A stretch of DNA of 42,610 nucleotides, taken from assembly GCA_910576915.1 (NCBI GenBank), contig CAJTJT010000011.1, positions 1-42,610 on the forward strand. The letters run 5' to 3'. Below are positions 31,270 to 39,467 of the stretch, one piece after another; within the stretch, counting starts at the first letter, position 1, and each line of letters opens with the position of its first letter. The notes beneath the pieces were generated by a model. The model saw only the letters and a list, made by a program, of their open reading frames with translations, was not told where the DNA came from and did no database searches. The position numbers and the translations under genes were made by a program. This DNA comes from an uncultured Elusimicrobiales bacterium. Lineage in GTDB: Bacteria > Elusimicrobiota > Elusimicrobia > Elusimicrobiales > Elusimicrobiaceae.

Positions 31270-32145
31270 TTAGTTCAGTACCGACGGGAAAAGAGCATCT
31301 TCCGTTGCGGAAGGCCCGATAAACAGGCCCCCTTCCGCTTCGCCGGAGGGTTCTGTTTCCGGTTCAAGCGGCTCGTCCGGCAGCACTTCGGGCCGCTGCG
31401 GCGTTTTGAGCCACTGGATGACGGCCGGGGTTAAGTATTTGTCCAACATTTCGTGTGATGTTAAATCGTACGCGGTTAAAAACGTTACGCGGCCGTTATT
31501 TTCGCCGGTGGAAACATACGCCACATTGCGAATGACGCTGGCTTCCAAAAACATCTTTTTGTCCGCCGCGCCCGCGGCGATAAGCACATTGCCTTCTTTA
31601 TATACGCGAAGCGAAGGAATGGTCAGAACGTCGCGCACGTTGGTGGACGGACTGATTAAAGCCAGCATCGGCACATCCTGCGCAAAAGCCAGGCTTTTGG
31701 CGGCCACGTTGGCCCCCAGGCCCGCGCCCAAAACGGCCATGTTGTTTTCCGCTACACCTTTTTTCTTAAGGAAAGAAAACGCGGCTTCGGTGTCGCGCGT
31801 CATTTTGTTAAATTCGTTATCCACGCCTTCTTTGGCAAAAGAAGACGCAATCCCTTTGCCCGTGCTCTGCCCGTACCCGCGCAAATCCACGGCCAAATAC
31901 CCAAAACCCGCGCGGTTAAGCGCGGCTTTAAAAGAAGTAAAGGCTTCTTTATTTTTACCCAAATCGTGCAGCAGCACGACGGTGCGGTTTTCGTCCTGCG
32001 CGGGCAAATAAAGAGCAGACAACGCCCACCCGTCCTGCGTGTTAAGCGTAACGGGAGTTTCTTTTACCTCCGCGCCGGAAAGCGGCAAAGCCAAACAGGC
32101 CAAAGCGCAAACCGGCGCAAAGTTTTTTATAAAACGGCCGAACAT
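31270..32145 (-). CDS. Exported alpha/beta-hydrolase-fold protein without nucleophile Ser
   Basis: The start at MFGRFIKNFAPVCALACLALPLSGA (32145) gives a signal peptide and follows the ndk stop by 1 nt; the longer frame runs through ndk. The 291-residue product has the hydrolase fold with VVLLHDLGKN, LAVDLRGYGQS, a possible Asp in GAADKKMF and a possible His in TSHEML. The nucleophile elbow reads LGAGLGAN; the expected Ser of GxSxG is Gly (GGC, one base from AGC). It would be periplasmic and probably inactive as an esterase. The C-terminal 40 residues are Pro/Glu-rich and disordered. Confidence 0.82.
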   Translation of the reverse strand: MFGRFIKNFAPVCALACLALPLSGAEVKETPVTLNTQDGWALSALYLPAQDENRTVVLLHDLGKNKEAFTSFKAALNRAGFGYLAVDLRGYGQSTGKGIASSFAKEGVDNEFNKMTRDTEAAFSFLKKKGVAENNMAVLGAGLGANVAAKSLAFAQDVPMLALISPSTNVRDVLTIPSLRVYKEGNVLIAAGAADKKMFLEASVIRNVAYVSTGENNGRVTFLTAYDLTSHEMLDKYLTPAVIQWLKTPQRPEVLPDEPLEPETEPSGEAEGGLFIGPSATEDALFPSVLN

Positions 32146-32146
32146 G

Positions 32147-32605
32147 TTAGCGGTCCAAAACCTCTTCGGGCTTAAACCAAAGCGCGATTTCTTTTTCCGC
32201 ATCTTCCGGGGAGCCGGAAGCGTGCACGCAGTTCTGCATAACGTCGCCGATAAAGCGGCCGAAGCTGCCGCGGATGGTCCACGGGGCGGCTTTTTCCGGG
32301 TTCGTGCTGCCGATTTCCTGGCGGATTTTGGCAATGGCGTTTTCGCCTTGGAATACGAACGCGTAAATCTTGTGATTGGGCACGTTGTTAAATTCACCCA
32401 TCATGTACTGGATGACTTCGTCCAAAAACGGTTTGCCTTCCAGGTTTTTATAATGGGCGCGCGCCAATTCTTCCGTAAGCGAAACGACCTTGGCCCCGGT
32501 CATTTGCAGGCCGAGGTGATCCAACCGGTCCAGAATCAGACCGCTGATGCGTTTTTCGATGGCATCAGGTTTAATAAGAACGAGCGTTCTTTCCATATAT
32601 CTCAT
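32147..32605 (-). CDS. ndk: Nucleoside diphosphate kinase
   Basis: The 152-residue protein moves the terminal phosphate between nucleoside triphosphates and diphosphates. It shows RTLVLIKPDAIEKRISGLIL at the start and the active-site His in NCVHASGSPEDAEKEI. The residue after Ser in the usual HGSDS is Gly here (HASGS). The start may be the ATG at 32605 or the second Met at 32596; most family members resemble the shorter form. There is no ribosome site, and the -10 box is 6 nt before the first ATG. It heads the unit with the two degenerate hydrolases. Confidence 0.95.
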   Translation of the reverse strand: MRYMERTLVLIKPDAIEKRISGLILDRLDHLGLQMTGAKVVSLTEELARAHYKNLEGKPFLDEVIQYMMGEFNNVPNHKIYAFVFQGENAIAKIRQEIGSTNPEKAAPWTIRGSFGRFIGDVMQNCVHASGSPEDAEKEIALWFKPEEVLDR

Positions 32606-32611
32606 ACAGAC

Positions 32612-32617
32612 ATTATA
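32612..32617 (-). promoter_or_regulatory. -10 box abutting the ndk start
   Basis: TATAAT on the minus strand ends 6 nt before the ATG at 32605, placing the predicted transcription start on the start codon. Confidence 0.5.
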
Positions 32618-32687
32618 CCAATATCGGCCGGGCTGTCAATCTTTTTACGTACGCGAAGGATTTTAGTCCGTACGGGGAGAATTTAAG

Positions 32688-32693
32688 TATAAT
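32688..32693 (+). promoter_or_regulatory. -10 box of the Gfo/Idh-lpxB unit
   Basis: TATAAT lies 20 nt before the ATG, and a normal GGAG at 32704-32707 follows it, in contrast to the leaderless-looking genes. Confidence 0.55.
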
Positions 32694-32713
32694 AAAAAGT
32701 AACGGAGATAACT

Positions 32714-33778
32714 ATGGCGGAAACCCAAAATATTAAATTCGGCGTCATCGGAGCCGGAAAAATAGGCACCTTTCATACGCGTACGCTGGCCAAAATGCCG
32801 GGAGTAACGCTCGTAGGCGTGTGCGACCCGGACGTCATGCACGCGCAAAAACTGGCCTGGGCCCACAACTGCACGCCCTACACCAAGCCGGAAGAACTGG
32901 CAGGGCAGGTGGACGCCGTTATCGTGGCCGCGCCCACGCAGCTGCACCACCAAATCGGCATGTTCTTTTTGGAACACGGCGTGCATACGCTGGTTGAAAA
33001 ACCCATCGCCGTCACCATGCAGGAAGCGCGCGATTTAATCAGCGCCGCCAAACGCAACCACCTTGTATTGCAGGTAGGCCACGTGGAACGCTTTAATCCC
33101 GCCGTGGTGGAAGCCGTCAAATATATCCACAATCCCCGTTTTATCACCATCAACCGCCAGGGTCCGTACGACGCGCGCATGTCCAACATCAGCGTGGTGC
33201 TCGACCTCATGATTCACGACTTGGATTTACTCTACACGCTGATTCCCGGCGAAGTCGTGCACGTGGAAGCCGTGGGCTTAAGCGTATTTTCCCCGCATGA
33301 AGACATCGCCAACGTGCGCCTGCATTTTGACAACGGCGCCGTGGCCGACGTTACCGCCAGCCGCGCCAGCTTTGAACGCGCCCGCTACATGCACCTGTTT
33401 CAGCCGGACGGTTACGTATCCGTGGACTTTATGAACGCCCGCGTAAAAACGTACCGCAAAGAAAAACCCGTCATCCAAAACATGGCGGATTTAACCGTAG
33501 ACTACCCTAAAGTGGAAAAGCAACTGCCCATTACGGCAGAAATTTTACATTTTATCGACTGCATCAAAACCGCCAAAACCCCGGCCCCGAGCGGCGAAAA
33601 AGGCACCAAGGCACTCGAACTTGCGCTGCAGATTATGGAAAAAATGAACCGTTTTGATGTACCCAAAACAGGGCACCTCCACACGCTCAAACCGCTGCAA
33701 ACCATCAGCACTGTGGCGCGCGCCGCGCAAACTGTGCTGGACGAAACGCTCGGCCAGTTAAAAGGAGACGGAAAATAA
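32714..33778 (+). CDS. Gfo/Idh/MocA-family oxidoreductase
   Basis: The 354-residue protein has the N-terminal NAD(P) fold (FGVIGAGKIGTFHTRTLAKM), the EKPIAVT motif with the catalytic Lys, and the C-terminal sheet domain with DLMIHDLDLLYTL. It would oxidise or reduce a nucleotide sugar in the cytoplasm. Its stop overlaps the lpxB start by one base (TAATG). That suggests a role in lipid A precursor chemistry, such as the 3-dehydrogenase step that makes 3-amino sugars (GnnA-like). No aminotransferase is adjacent, so this is inference. Confidence 0.87.
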   Translation: MAETQNIKFGVIGAGKIGTFHTRTLAKMPGVTLVGVCDPDVMHAQKLAWAHNCTPYTKPEELAGQVDAVIVAAPTQLHHQIGMFFLEHGVHTLVEKPIAVTMQEARDLISAAKRNHLVLQVGHVERFNPAVVEAVKYIHNPRFITINRQGPYDARMSNISVVLDLMIHDLDLLYTLIPGEVVHVEAVGLSVFSPHEDIANVRLHFDNGAVADVTASRASFERARYMHLFQPDGYVSVDFMNARVKTYRKEKPVIQNMADLTVDYPKVEKQLPITAEILHFIDCIKTAKTPAPSGEKGTKALELALQIMEKMNRFDVPKTGHLHTLKPLQTISTVARAAQTVLDETLGQLKGDGK

Positions 33779-34932
33779 TGTCCACCGTTACGCCTATTTC
33801 TAAAAACATCTTAATCGTAGCCGGGGACGTATCCGGCGATTTACACGCCGCCGGCCTCATCCGCGCTTTAAAAGCGGCCGACCCGGACGTACGCATTACC
33901 GCTATCGGCGGCATTCAGATGAAATCCGTCAGCGACGAATTTTTATTCGACCTCGCCAGCAAAGGCGCCAGCGGATTTATCGAACCCCTTAAAAAAATGC
34001 CGATGTGGATCCGCCTGATGAACCAAATCCGCGATTATATGGAAACGCAAAACCCGGTGGCGCTGATCGTGGTGGATTTTTACGGTTTCAATCACCAAAT
34101 TTTAGGCATGGCCAAACACCGCAACATTCCCGCGTATTACTACGTTACGCCGCAGGTGTGGGCCAGCCGCCAGTACCGCGCCAAACGCTTGGCCGCGCTG
34201 ACCAAAAAAATGTTCGTTATCTATCCGTTTGAGCCGGAATTCCACCAAAAATTCGGCGGAAACGCCGTGTTCCTGGGCAACCCGCTTTTGGATATTATGC
34301 CCCGGCCGTCCGATAAAAACTACAACATCTCCGACCGTAAAACCCACGCCTGGAAACTGGGCCTGTTGCCCGGCAGCCGCATGGGCGAAATCAAACGGCT
34401 GGTGCCGGTATTTTACCAGGCTTTTAAAGAAACGCTCAAAGAGTTCCCCCACACACAGGCGTATATGTTTTTACTGCCGGACGCGGACGAAAATTTATTC
34501 TTAAATTTAATCGGCGAGAAACCGCACGCCAACTTCCATTTGGTAAAAGATAAAAATTACGAGCTCCGCTCCCAAATGGACTTTTTGCTGGCCTGCTCCG
34601 GCACCGCCACGCTGGAAAACGCGCTTTTAGGCGTACCGATGGTGGTGGCGTACAAGCTGTTCTGGCCGACGTACCAAATTGCCAAAATGGTGATTAAGGT
34701 GCCGTATATTTCGCTCGTCAATTTACTCAGCCGCAAAGCGGTGGTAAAGGAACTTATCCAGCAAGACGCCACTCCCCGCGCACTGGCAGCGGAAACGATG
34801 GCCATGTTCCAAAACCCGCAAAAACTGGCGGACATGCGCGAAGAACTGTTAAAACTGCGCGCTTCGCTGGGCGAGCCCGGCGTAGCTGCGCGGGCCGCGC
34901 AGGATATTTTAAACGACTTAAAACAGAACTGA
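33778..34932 (+). CDS. lpxB: Lipid-A-disaccharide synthase
   Basis: The 384-residue GT19 enzyme joins UDP-2,3-diacylglucosamine and lipid X at the inner membrane. It shows LIVAGDVSGDLHAAGLIRAL at the start, YYVTPQVWASRQYRAKRLA in the middle, and GSRMGEIKRLVPVF with SGTATLENALLGVPMVVAYK in the donor-binding half. Length is normal. It indicates a lipid A-containing outer membrane. It is coupled to the Gfo/Idh gene upstream and followed after 3 nt by the Rel gene. Confidence 0.95.
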   Translation: MSTVTPISKNILIVAGDVSGDLHAAGLIRALKAADPDVRITAIGGIQMKSVSDEFLFDLASKGASGFIEPLKKMPMWIRLMNQIRDYMETQNPVALIVVDFYGFNHQILGMAKHRNIPAYYYVTPQVWASRQYRAKRLAALTKKMFVIYPFEPEFHQKFGGNAVFLGNPLLDIMPRPSDKNYNISDRKTHAWKLGLLPGSRMGEIKRLVPVFYQAFKETLKEFPHTQAYMFLLPDADENLFLNLIGEKPHANFHLVKDKNYELRSQMDFLLACSGTATLENALLGVPMVVAYKLFWPTYQIAKMVIKVPYISLVNLLSRKAVVKELIQQDATPRALAAETMAMFQNPQKLADMREELLKLRASLGEPGVAARAAQDILNDLKQN

Positions 34933-34935
34933 TTT

Positions 34936-36396
34936 ATGCAAACCCAAAACGCCCCCGACTTGCAGACCTTGCTGCACAAATTCAAGGAATACAGCCCCAA
35001 CCAGGACACCTCGCTGATTGAGAAAGCCTACCATTTTGCCGAAAAAGCGCACGTCAAACAAAAACGCGAAAGCGGCGAACCGTATTTCACCCACTGTCAA
35101 AACGTGGCCAGTATTTTAATGGATTTCAACCTGGACGCGGACACCATATGTGCGGGCCTCCTGCACGACACGGTGGAAGATACGTCCGTATCCCTGGAAG
35201 ATTTGCGGAGGGAATTTAACAACCAAATCGCGCATATGGTTCAGGGGGTTACCAAAATAAGCGATTTAAAATTTTCCTCCACCGACGAAGAAACCGTGGA
35301 AAACTGGCGCAAAATGCTCATCGCCGTGGCTGAGGACGTGCGCGTAATTCTTATCAAACTGGCGGACCGCACCCACAACATGCGCACCATGGCAGTCATG
35401 CCGCCCGAAAAACAAAAATTTAAAGCGTACGAAACCATCTCGCTTTACGCGCCTTTGGCCCAACGCCTTGGGATGTTTACCATTAAAACGGACCTGGAGG
35501 ATTTGTCTTTCAAATACCTGCACCCGCAAGAATATGCCGACATCAAACAGCAGGTGGAAGCCCGCACCGCTGACCGTCAGGCCGCGCTCGACAACTTTAA
35601 AACCCATCTGGACCCGGCTTTAACCGCCGAAAAAATGGATTACCGCATTTTGGCGCGCGCCAAAAACTACTATTCCATCTACCGCAAAATGCAGAAACAC
35701 CATTGTACATTTGCGGAAATCCAGGATTCGTTGGGTGTGCGCATTATCACAAAAAATTTATCGGACTGTTACAAAGCGCTCGGCATTGTACACAACGTAT
35801 TTAAACCCATCGCCGGTACGTTTACCGACTACATCGCCACCCCCAAAGCCAACATGTACCAAAGTATCCACACCACGGTGCTCTCCCCCACCGGGGACAT
35901 TATCGAAATTCAAATCCGCACCGAAGAAATGCACCGCACCTGCGAATACGGTATCGCGGCGCACTGGCGGTACAAAATGGGCGGAGTAAAGCAGGATAAA
36001 AACTTTGACGAAAAAATCAACTGGATCCGCCGCTGGATTGAATGGCAGCAGGATTTGACCGCCCCGCGCGAATTTTTGGAAGGCTTCAAAACGGACGTCA
36101 ACCTGCAGCAGATTTTCGTTTTTACGCCGCGCGCGGACGTGAAATCGCTGCCGGAAGGCTCAACGCCCATCGACTTTGCCTACGCCATCCATACCGACAT
36201 CGGCGACCATTACGTAGGAGCCAAAGTAAACAACCGCATGGTACGCATGGACTACGCCTTTAAAACGGGCGACGTGTGCGAAATCATCACCCGCAAAAAC
36301 GGACAGCCCAAGCGTGACTGGTTAGAATTCGCCAAAACCGCGGGTGCGCGCAGCCACATCAAACGCTTCCTGCGCAGCAAGGGGATTGAGTTATGA
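34936..36396 (+). CDS. RelA/SpoT-family (p)ppGpp enzyme, short form
   Basis: The 486-residue protein has an HD hydrolase domain (LLHDTVEDT, His77-Asp78; LADRTHNMRT), a synthetase domain (YYSIYRKM, DSLGVRIITK, EIQIRTEEMHR) and a TGS domain (IFVFTPRADVKSLPEGSTPIDFAYAIH). It then stops, so the zinc-finger and ACT domains of the usual ~720-residue Rel are absent. Both catalytic centres look intact, so it probably makes and degrades ppGpp. It is coupled to the lpx genes and to a zinc-ribbon gene whose start overlaps its stop. Confidence 0.92.
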   Translation: MQTQNAPDLQTLLHKFKEYSPNQDTSLIEKAYHFAEKAHVKQKRESGEPYFTHCQNVASILMDFNLDADTICAGLLHDTVEDTSVSLEDLRREFNNQIAHMVQGVTKISDLKFSSTDEETVENWRKMLIAVAEDVRVILIKLADRTHNMRTMAVMPPEKQKFKAYETISLYAPLAQRLGMFTIKTDLEDLSFKYLHPQEYADIKQQVEARTADRQAALDNFKTHLDPALTAEKMDYRILARAKNYYSIYRKMQKHHCTFAEIQDSLGVRIITKNLSDCYKALGIVHNVFKPIAGTFTDYIATPKANMYQSIHTTVLSPTGDIIEIQIRTEEMHRTCEYGIAAHWRYKMGGVKQDKNFDEKINWIRRWIEWQQDLTAPREFLEGFKTDVNLQQIFVFTPRADVKSLPEGSTPIDFAYAIHTDIGDHYVGAKVNNRMVRMDYAFKTGDVCEIITRKNGQPKRDWLEFAKTAGARSHIKRFLRSKGIEL

Positions 36397-36695
36397 ACTG
36401 CCCCAAATGCCGTTTTGATTGCGACGAAACCGATAACTTCTGCCGCCGCTGCGGCAAAAGTTTAAAGCCCGGTACGGGGTTCTTATACTCCCATTCCGGC
36501 ATTATTCTGCTGGCCGTCATCCTCGGGCCGTTTGCACTGCCCGCCGTATGGGGCTCCAAACTCATCGGTACGGCCGCCAAGTGGATTTACACCGTGGTTC
36601 TTTTGCTCATCGGCGTTTACTTGGCCATTGCCTGCTGGCATGCCTACCTGCTCGCCACCCAAGCCGCACAGGCTTTTTTGGGTGCGGGACTGTAA
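36393..36695 (+). CDS. Small zinc-ribbon membrane protein
   Basis: The 100-residue protein starts with a zinc ribbon, CPKCRFDCDETDNFCRRCG. Two membrane helices follow (about 34-53 and 64-83). The ribbon would face the cytoplasm. Its ATG overlaps the Rel stop by 4 nt, so it is co-translated. The function is unknown; a link to stringent control is only suggested by position. Confidence 0.82.
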   Translation: MNCPKCRFDCDETDNFCRRCGKSLKPGTGFLYSHSGIILLAVILGPFALPAVWGSKLIGTAAKWIYTVVLLLIGVYLAIACWHAYLLATQAAQAFLGAGL

Positions 36696-36766
36696 GTTTT
36701 CCCGCCGCCCTACTCCATATTTAGTACAATATAGAGTACCCTTTTGAAACCAATAAGGAGAAATAA

Positions 36767-38152
36767 ATGACAGACAGTGAAGTGAAGCACAACGTGACCA
36801 AACACGGCCAGCCGAAAGCATTGTATATGTTGTTCATGGTCGAAATGTGGGAACGTTTCAACTATTATGGCATGAGAGCTCTTCTGTCGCTCTTCATGAT
36901 CAGCACCGTAATTGGATTCTCTAAAGCGACATCCAGCAAAATTTACGGCATGTTTACGGCCCTAGTGTACTTAACCCCCGTTCTCGGCGGTTACCTGGCG
37001 GACCGTTTCATCGGCAAACGCCACTCCATTACCATCGGCGCGGCTTTGATGGCCGCCGGACAGTTTGTATTGGCTTCCTACGAAATCATCAACCCGATCT
37101 GGGCCTTGGGCACCGGCCTTACGCTCATCATTTTGGGTAACGGTTTCTTCAAACCCAATATCTCCGCCATCGTCGGCGAACTCTACGAACCCAACGATCC
37201 CAGAAGAGACTCCGGCTTCACCATCTTCTACATGGGTATTAACTTGGGCGCGTTCTTTGCGCCGTTTATCTGCGGTTTCCTGGGCGAACCCCACGATCCT
37301 TCCAGCATTCTGGAAGCGTACAAATGGAAATACGGCTTTATGGCTGCCGGTACGGGTATGCTTATCGGCCTCGTGTGGTACTTGGTTTCCCAAAATAAAT
37401 ACCTGGGCCACATCGGCTTGCACCCCGTCATGAAAAACAAACAGGACGAGGACCCCGAAGAAAGAGCCAAAGCCGAAGCCGCCAACCAGCCGCTCACGCA
37501 GGAAGAATGGGACAAAATCAAAGCGATTTTCACGTTCGTGTTCTTCGCCGTATTCTTCTTTGCGTTCTTTGAACAGGCGGGCACTTCGCTTAACTTCTTT
37601 GCCAAAGAAGCCACCAACCTTACCCCCGTACTGCCGTTTATCGGCCAGATTACCCTGAAAGCCTCGTACTTCCAGGCCGTAAACCCGATTTTCGTGCTGT
37701 TACTGGCCCCCGTATTTGCCAAAATGTGGATTAAGATGGGTTCCAAAGATCCGTCCATCCCGAGCAAATTCGGCTGGGGTTTATTCCTGCAGGGTTTGGG
37801 CTTTGCCGCCATTGCGGTGGGCGCGGCCTTGTATCAGGCCAACGGCCCCGTCAGCGCGATTTGGCTGATTTTGGTGTACATGTTCTGCACGATGGGCGAA
37901 CTGTGTTTGTCCCCCGTGGGCTTGTCCATGGTCACTAAACTGGCTCCTTTAAAATTCATGTCGCTCTTTATGGGCGTATGGCTGACCGCCAGCTTCTTCG
38001 GCAACCTGCTTGCCGGATGGCTCGCCAGCTACTACGAATCGTGGAGCCTTACCACGCTGTTCTCCGTTCCGGCGGTATGCTCGGTCTTGTTCGGCGTAAT
38101 CATGTGGATTATGACGGGCAAAATCAAACGCTGGATGCACGGCGTACACTAA
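36767..38152 (+). CDS. POT-family proton-coupled peptide transporter
   Basis: The 461-residue protein has about 12-14 membrane helices. It carries the POT proton-binding motif VEMWERFNYYGMRALLSLF in the first helix, LADRFIGKRHSI, and GNGFFKPNISAIVGELYEPND with FTIFYMGINLGAFF. It imports di- and tripeptides with protons across the inner membrane. AAGGAG before the ATG and a TACAAT -10 further upstream make it a standard single gene. A terminator follows. Confidence 0.95.
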   Translation: MTDSEVKHNVTKHGQPKALYMLFMVEMWERFNYYGMRALLSLFMISTVIGFSKATSSKIYGMFTALVYLTPVLGGYLADRFIGKRHSITIGAALMAAGQFVLASYEIINPIWALGTGLTLIILGNGFFKPNISAIVGELYEPNDPRRDSGFTIFYMGINLGAFFAPFICGFLGEPHDPSSILEAYKWKYGFMAAGTGMLIGLVWYLVSQNKYLGHIGLHPVMKNKQDEDPEERAKAEAANQPLTQEEWDKIKAIFTFVFFAVFFFAFFEQAGTSLNFFAKEATNLTPVLPFIGQITLKASYFQAVNPIFVLLLAPVFAKMWIKMGSKDPSIPSKFGWGLFLQGLGFAAIAVGAALYQANGPVSAIWLILVYMFCTMGELCLSPVGLSMVTKLAPLKFMSLFMGVWLTASFFGNLLAGWLASYYESWSLTTLFSVPAVCSVLFGVIMWIMTGKIKRWMHGVH

Positions 38153-38166
38153 GTTTTACAGACATA

Positions 38167-38199
38167 CAAAAACCCCGCTCTTTTGAGCGGGGTTTTTTA
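38167..38199. terminator. Bidirectional terminator between POT gene and pilin 3
   Basis: AAAAACCCCGCTC and GAGCGGGGTTTTTT with a TTTT loop lie between the convergent genes. Confidence 0.92.
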
Positions 38200-38210
38200 T
38201 TCCATATTTG

Positions 38211-38759
38211 CTAGGGAAGCGCATAATACCGAAATTTATATTTTTCTTCAATCGGCGTACGGGAAGTTTTCATCACTTCCGCACAGAAGGAACCTGCGGG
38301 GGTGTCAACATGTTCAAAACAAACCATTTGCTGGTTGTGATTTCCAGTTCCTTCCATTTGGTGAATATAAATAAAACCACATTTAAAAAACTTACCGTTA
38401 GAAAAACTACGGGAAAAATGCCCGTTTGTAAAGGCAAGGCCGGCCCCCATATTGATATTAAGAACAATAGAAAAATCATCCGTTCCGCGGACGGCGTCAG
38501 CAGAAGAAACGTTCACATCGTTGGCTTTGGACTGTAAATTGTCAAAGTTTACATCCAACTGTGAATATTCCGTCGCATACGAACCGTTAGCCATATAATA
38601 CACTTCCTGCGCCTGTGCAATACTCTTTACCGCCGTTTGCAACTGGGTTGCGCGGGATTTGATAACCGCTTTTTCGTATTGGGGAACAGCAATTGCCGCC
38701 AAAATTCCGATAATAAGCACTACCACTAACAGTTCAATTAAAGTAAACCCTTTTTTCAT
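38211..38759 (-). CDS. Type IV pilin-like protein 3
   Basis: The 182-residue prepilin has a normal short leader, MKKG/FTLIELLVVVLIIGILAAIAVPQYEKAV. The shared YYMANGSY...LDVNF motif and two C-terminal Cys follow. GAGGAG lies 5 nt before the ATG, unlike the AAGGGGG type of pilins 1 and 2. No palindromes interrupt this leader. The (A)12 repeat lies about 85 nt upstream. It is a single gene, probably a pilin or minor pseudopilin processed by a prepilin peptidase encoded elsewhere. Confidence 0.92.
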   Translation of the reverse strand: MKKGFTLIELLVVVLIIGILAAIAVPQYEKAVIKSRATQLQTAVKSIAQAQEVYYMANGSYATEYSQLDVNFDNLQSKANDVNVSSADAVRGTDDFSIVLNINMGAGLAFTNGHFSRSFSNGKFFKCGFIYIHQMEGTGNHNQQMVCFEHVDTPAGSFCAEVMKTSRTPIEEKYKFRYYALP

Positions 38760-38842
38760 AAAAACTCCTCAGCGGGAAGATTCGAAAGGCTATATATAGG
38801 ATAATCCTTTAAAGCCAAAAAATCAACCTGCTTTGCCCAGTG

Positions 38843-38935
38843 TATCAAAAAAAAAAAACGGGTCAAGGGGCGAGCCGCCCCGCCCTTACCCACCGCGCTC
38901 ATTAGACTAGTTTAAACCACACTGTTTTGGACATG
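38843..38935. repeat. 93-bp repeat with (A)12, copy 2
   Basis: TATC-(A)12 (38847-38858), the GGGTCAAGGGGCG...CCCTTACCC stem and the terminal CCACACTGTTTTGGACATG match copy 1 at 30008-30099. The terminal motif resembles insertion-sequence ends, so an old IS or MITE end is possible. Confidence 0.8.
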
Positions 38936-38939
38936 TCAC

Positions 38940-39461
38940 GAGCAAATGCACGACTTTTTGGGTCGCCAAAAAGTAACAAAAAAGCCTCCTTTCTTCTTTT
39001 TCTGACAGCAGAAAAAGAAACAAAAAGACTGCCCGCCCGGGTCCTATAAAAAGCAGTCTGAAACGGGGCGTTTTACAACTCGCTTCGCTCAAACAAATAA
39101 AACACCTTTTCCGTTTCGGACGCTTTTTATAAACAGGACTAAGGGCGGGTAAATACGACACTTTATAGACAGGTCAAGACCTGCCAACAAAGACAAATAG
39201 GCGGGAGATTCCCGAACGCTGCTCCCGGCAATAATGGCAAACAGAAAATGCCGTGCAAAATAGAATAACATTGCGTTACTTCGGCTGATTTTTCAGATTT
39301 GCGCTAAATTTGCGTTGCCAGTTGCCCGAGGAAGTACTGCCAGGTACGCCGAGCGGCAAGGGAACGCAAAGTTAGCCAAATGTGGAAAATTGTTGCATGG
39401 ATAAGCAACAAGGGATAAGAAATCTCTTTCTTATCCCTTGTGCGCAAATCGCAGTTACCAA
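38940..39461. repeat. Long non-coding repeat, copy C
   Basis: This is the homologue of 6530-7082. In plus-strand order there are small hairpins ACTTTTTGG/CCAAAAAGT and TTCTTTTTCTG/CAGAAAAAGAA, then the large covarying hairpin 39032-39149 (outer arms CCCGCCC/GGGCGGG). CAGGTC/GACCTG (39170-39183), the conserved block 39247-39272 and a perfect CAAGGGATAAGAAA/TTTCTTATCCCTTG hairpin (39409-39440) follow, the last 28 nt past the nudix stop. Only spurious ORFs are present. If transcribed it would run on the minus strand from the nudix end toward the T12 tract. Confidence 0.75.
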
Positions 39462-39467
39462 CAGTCT

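Noticed and set aside
38907..39161. Minus-strand 84-codon ORF in copy C
   Set aside because: It runs through hairpin arms; the equivalent ORF in copy B (6502-6687) has a different frame and content, with no coding conservation.
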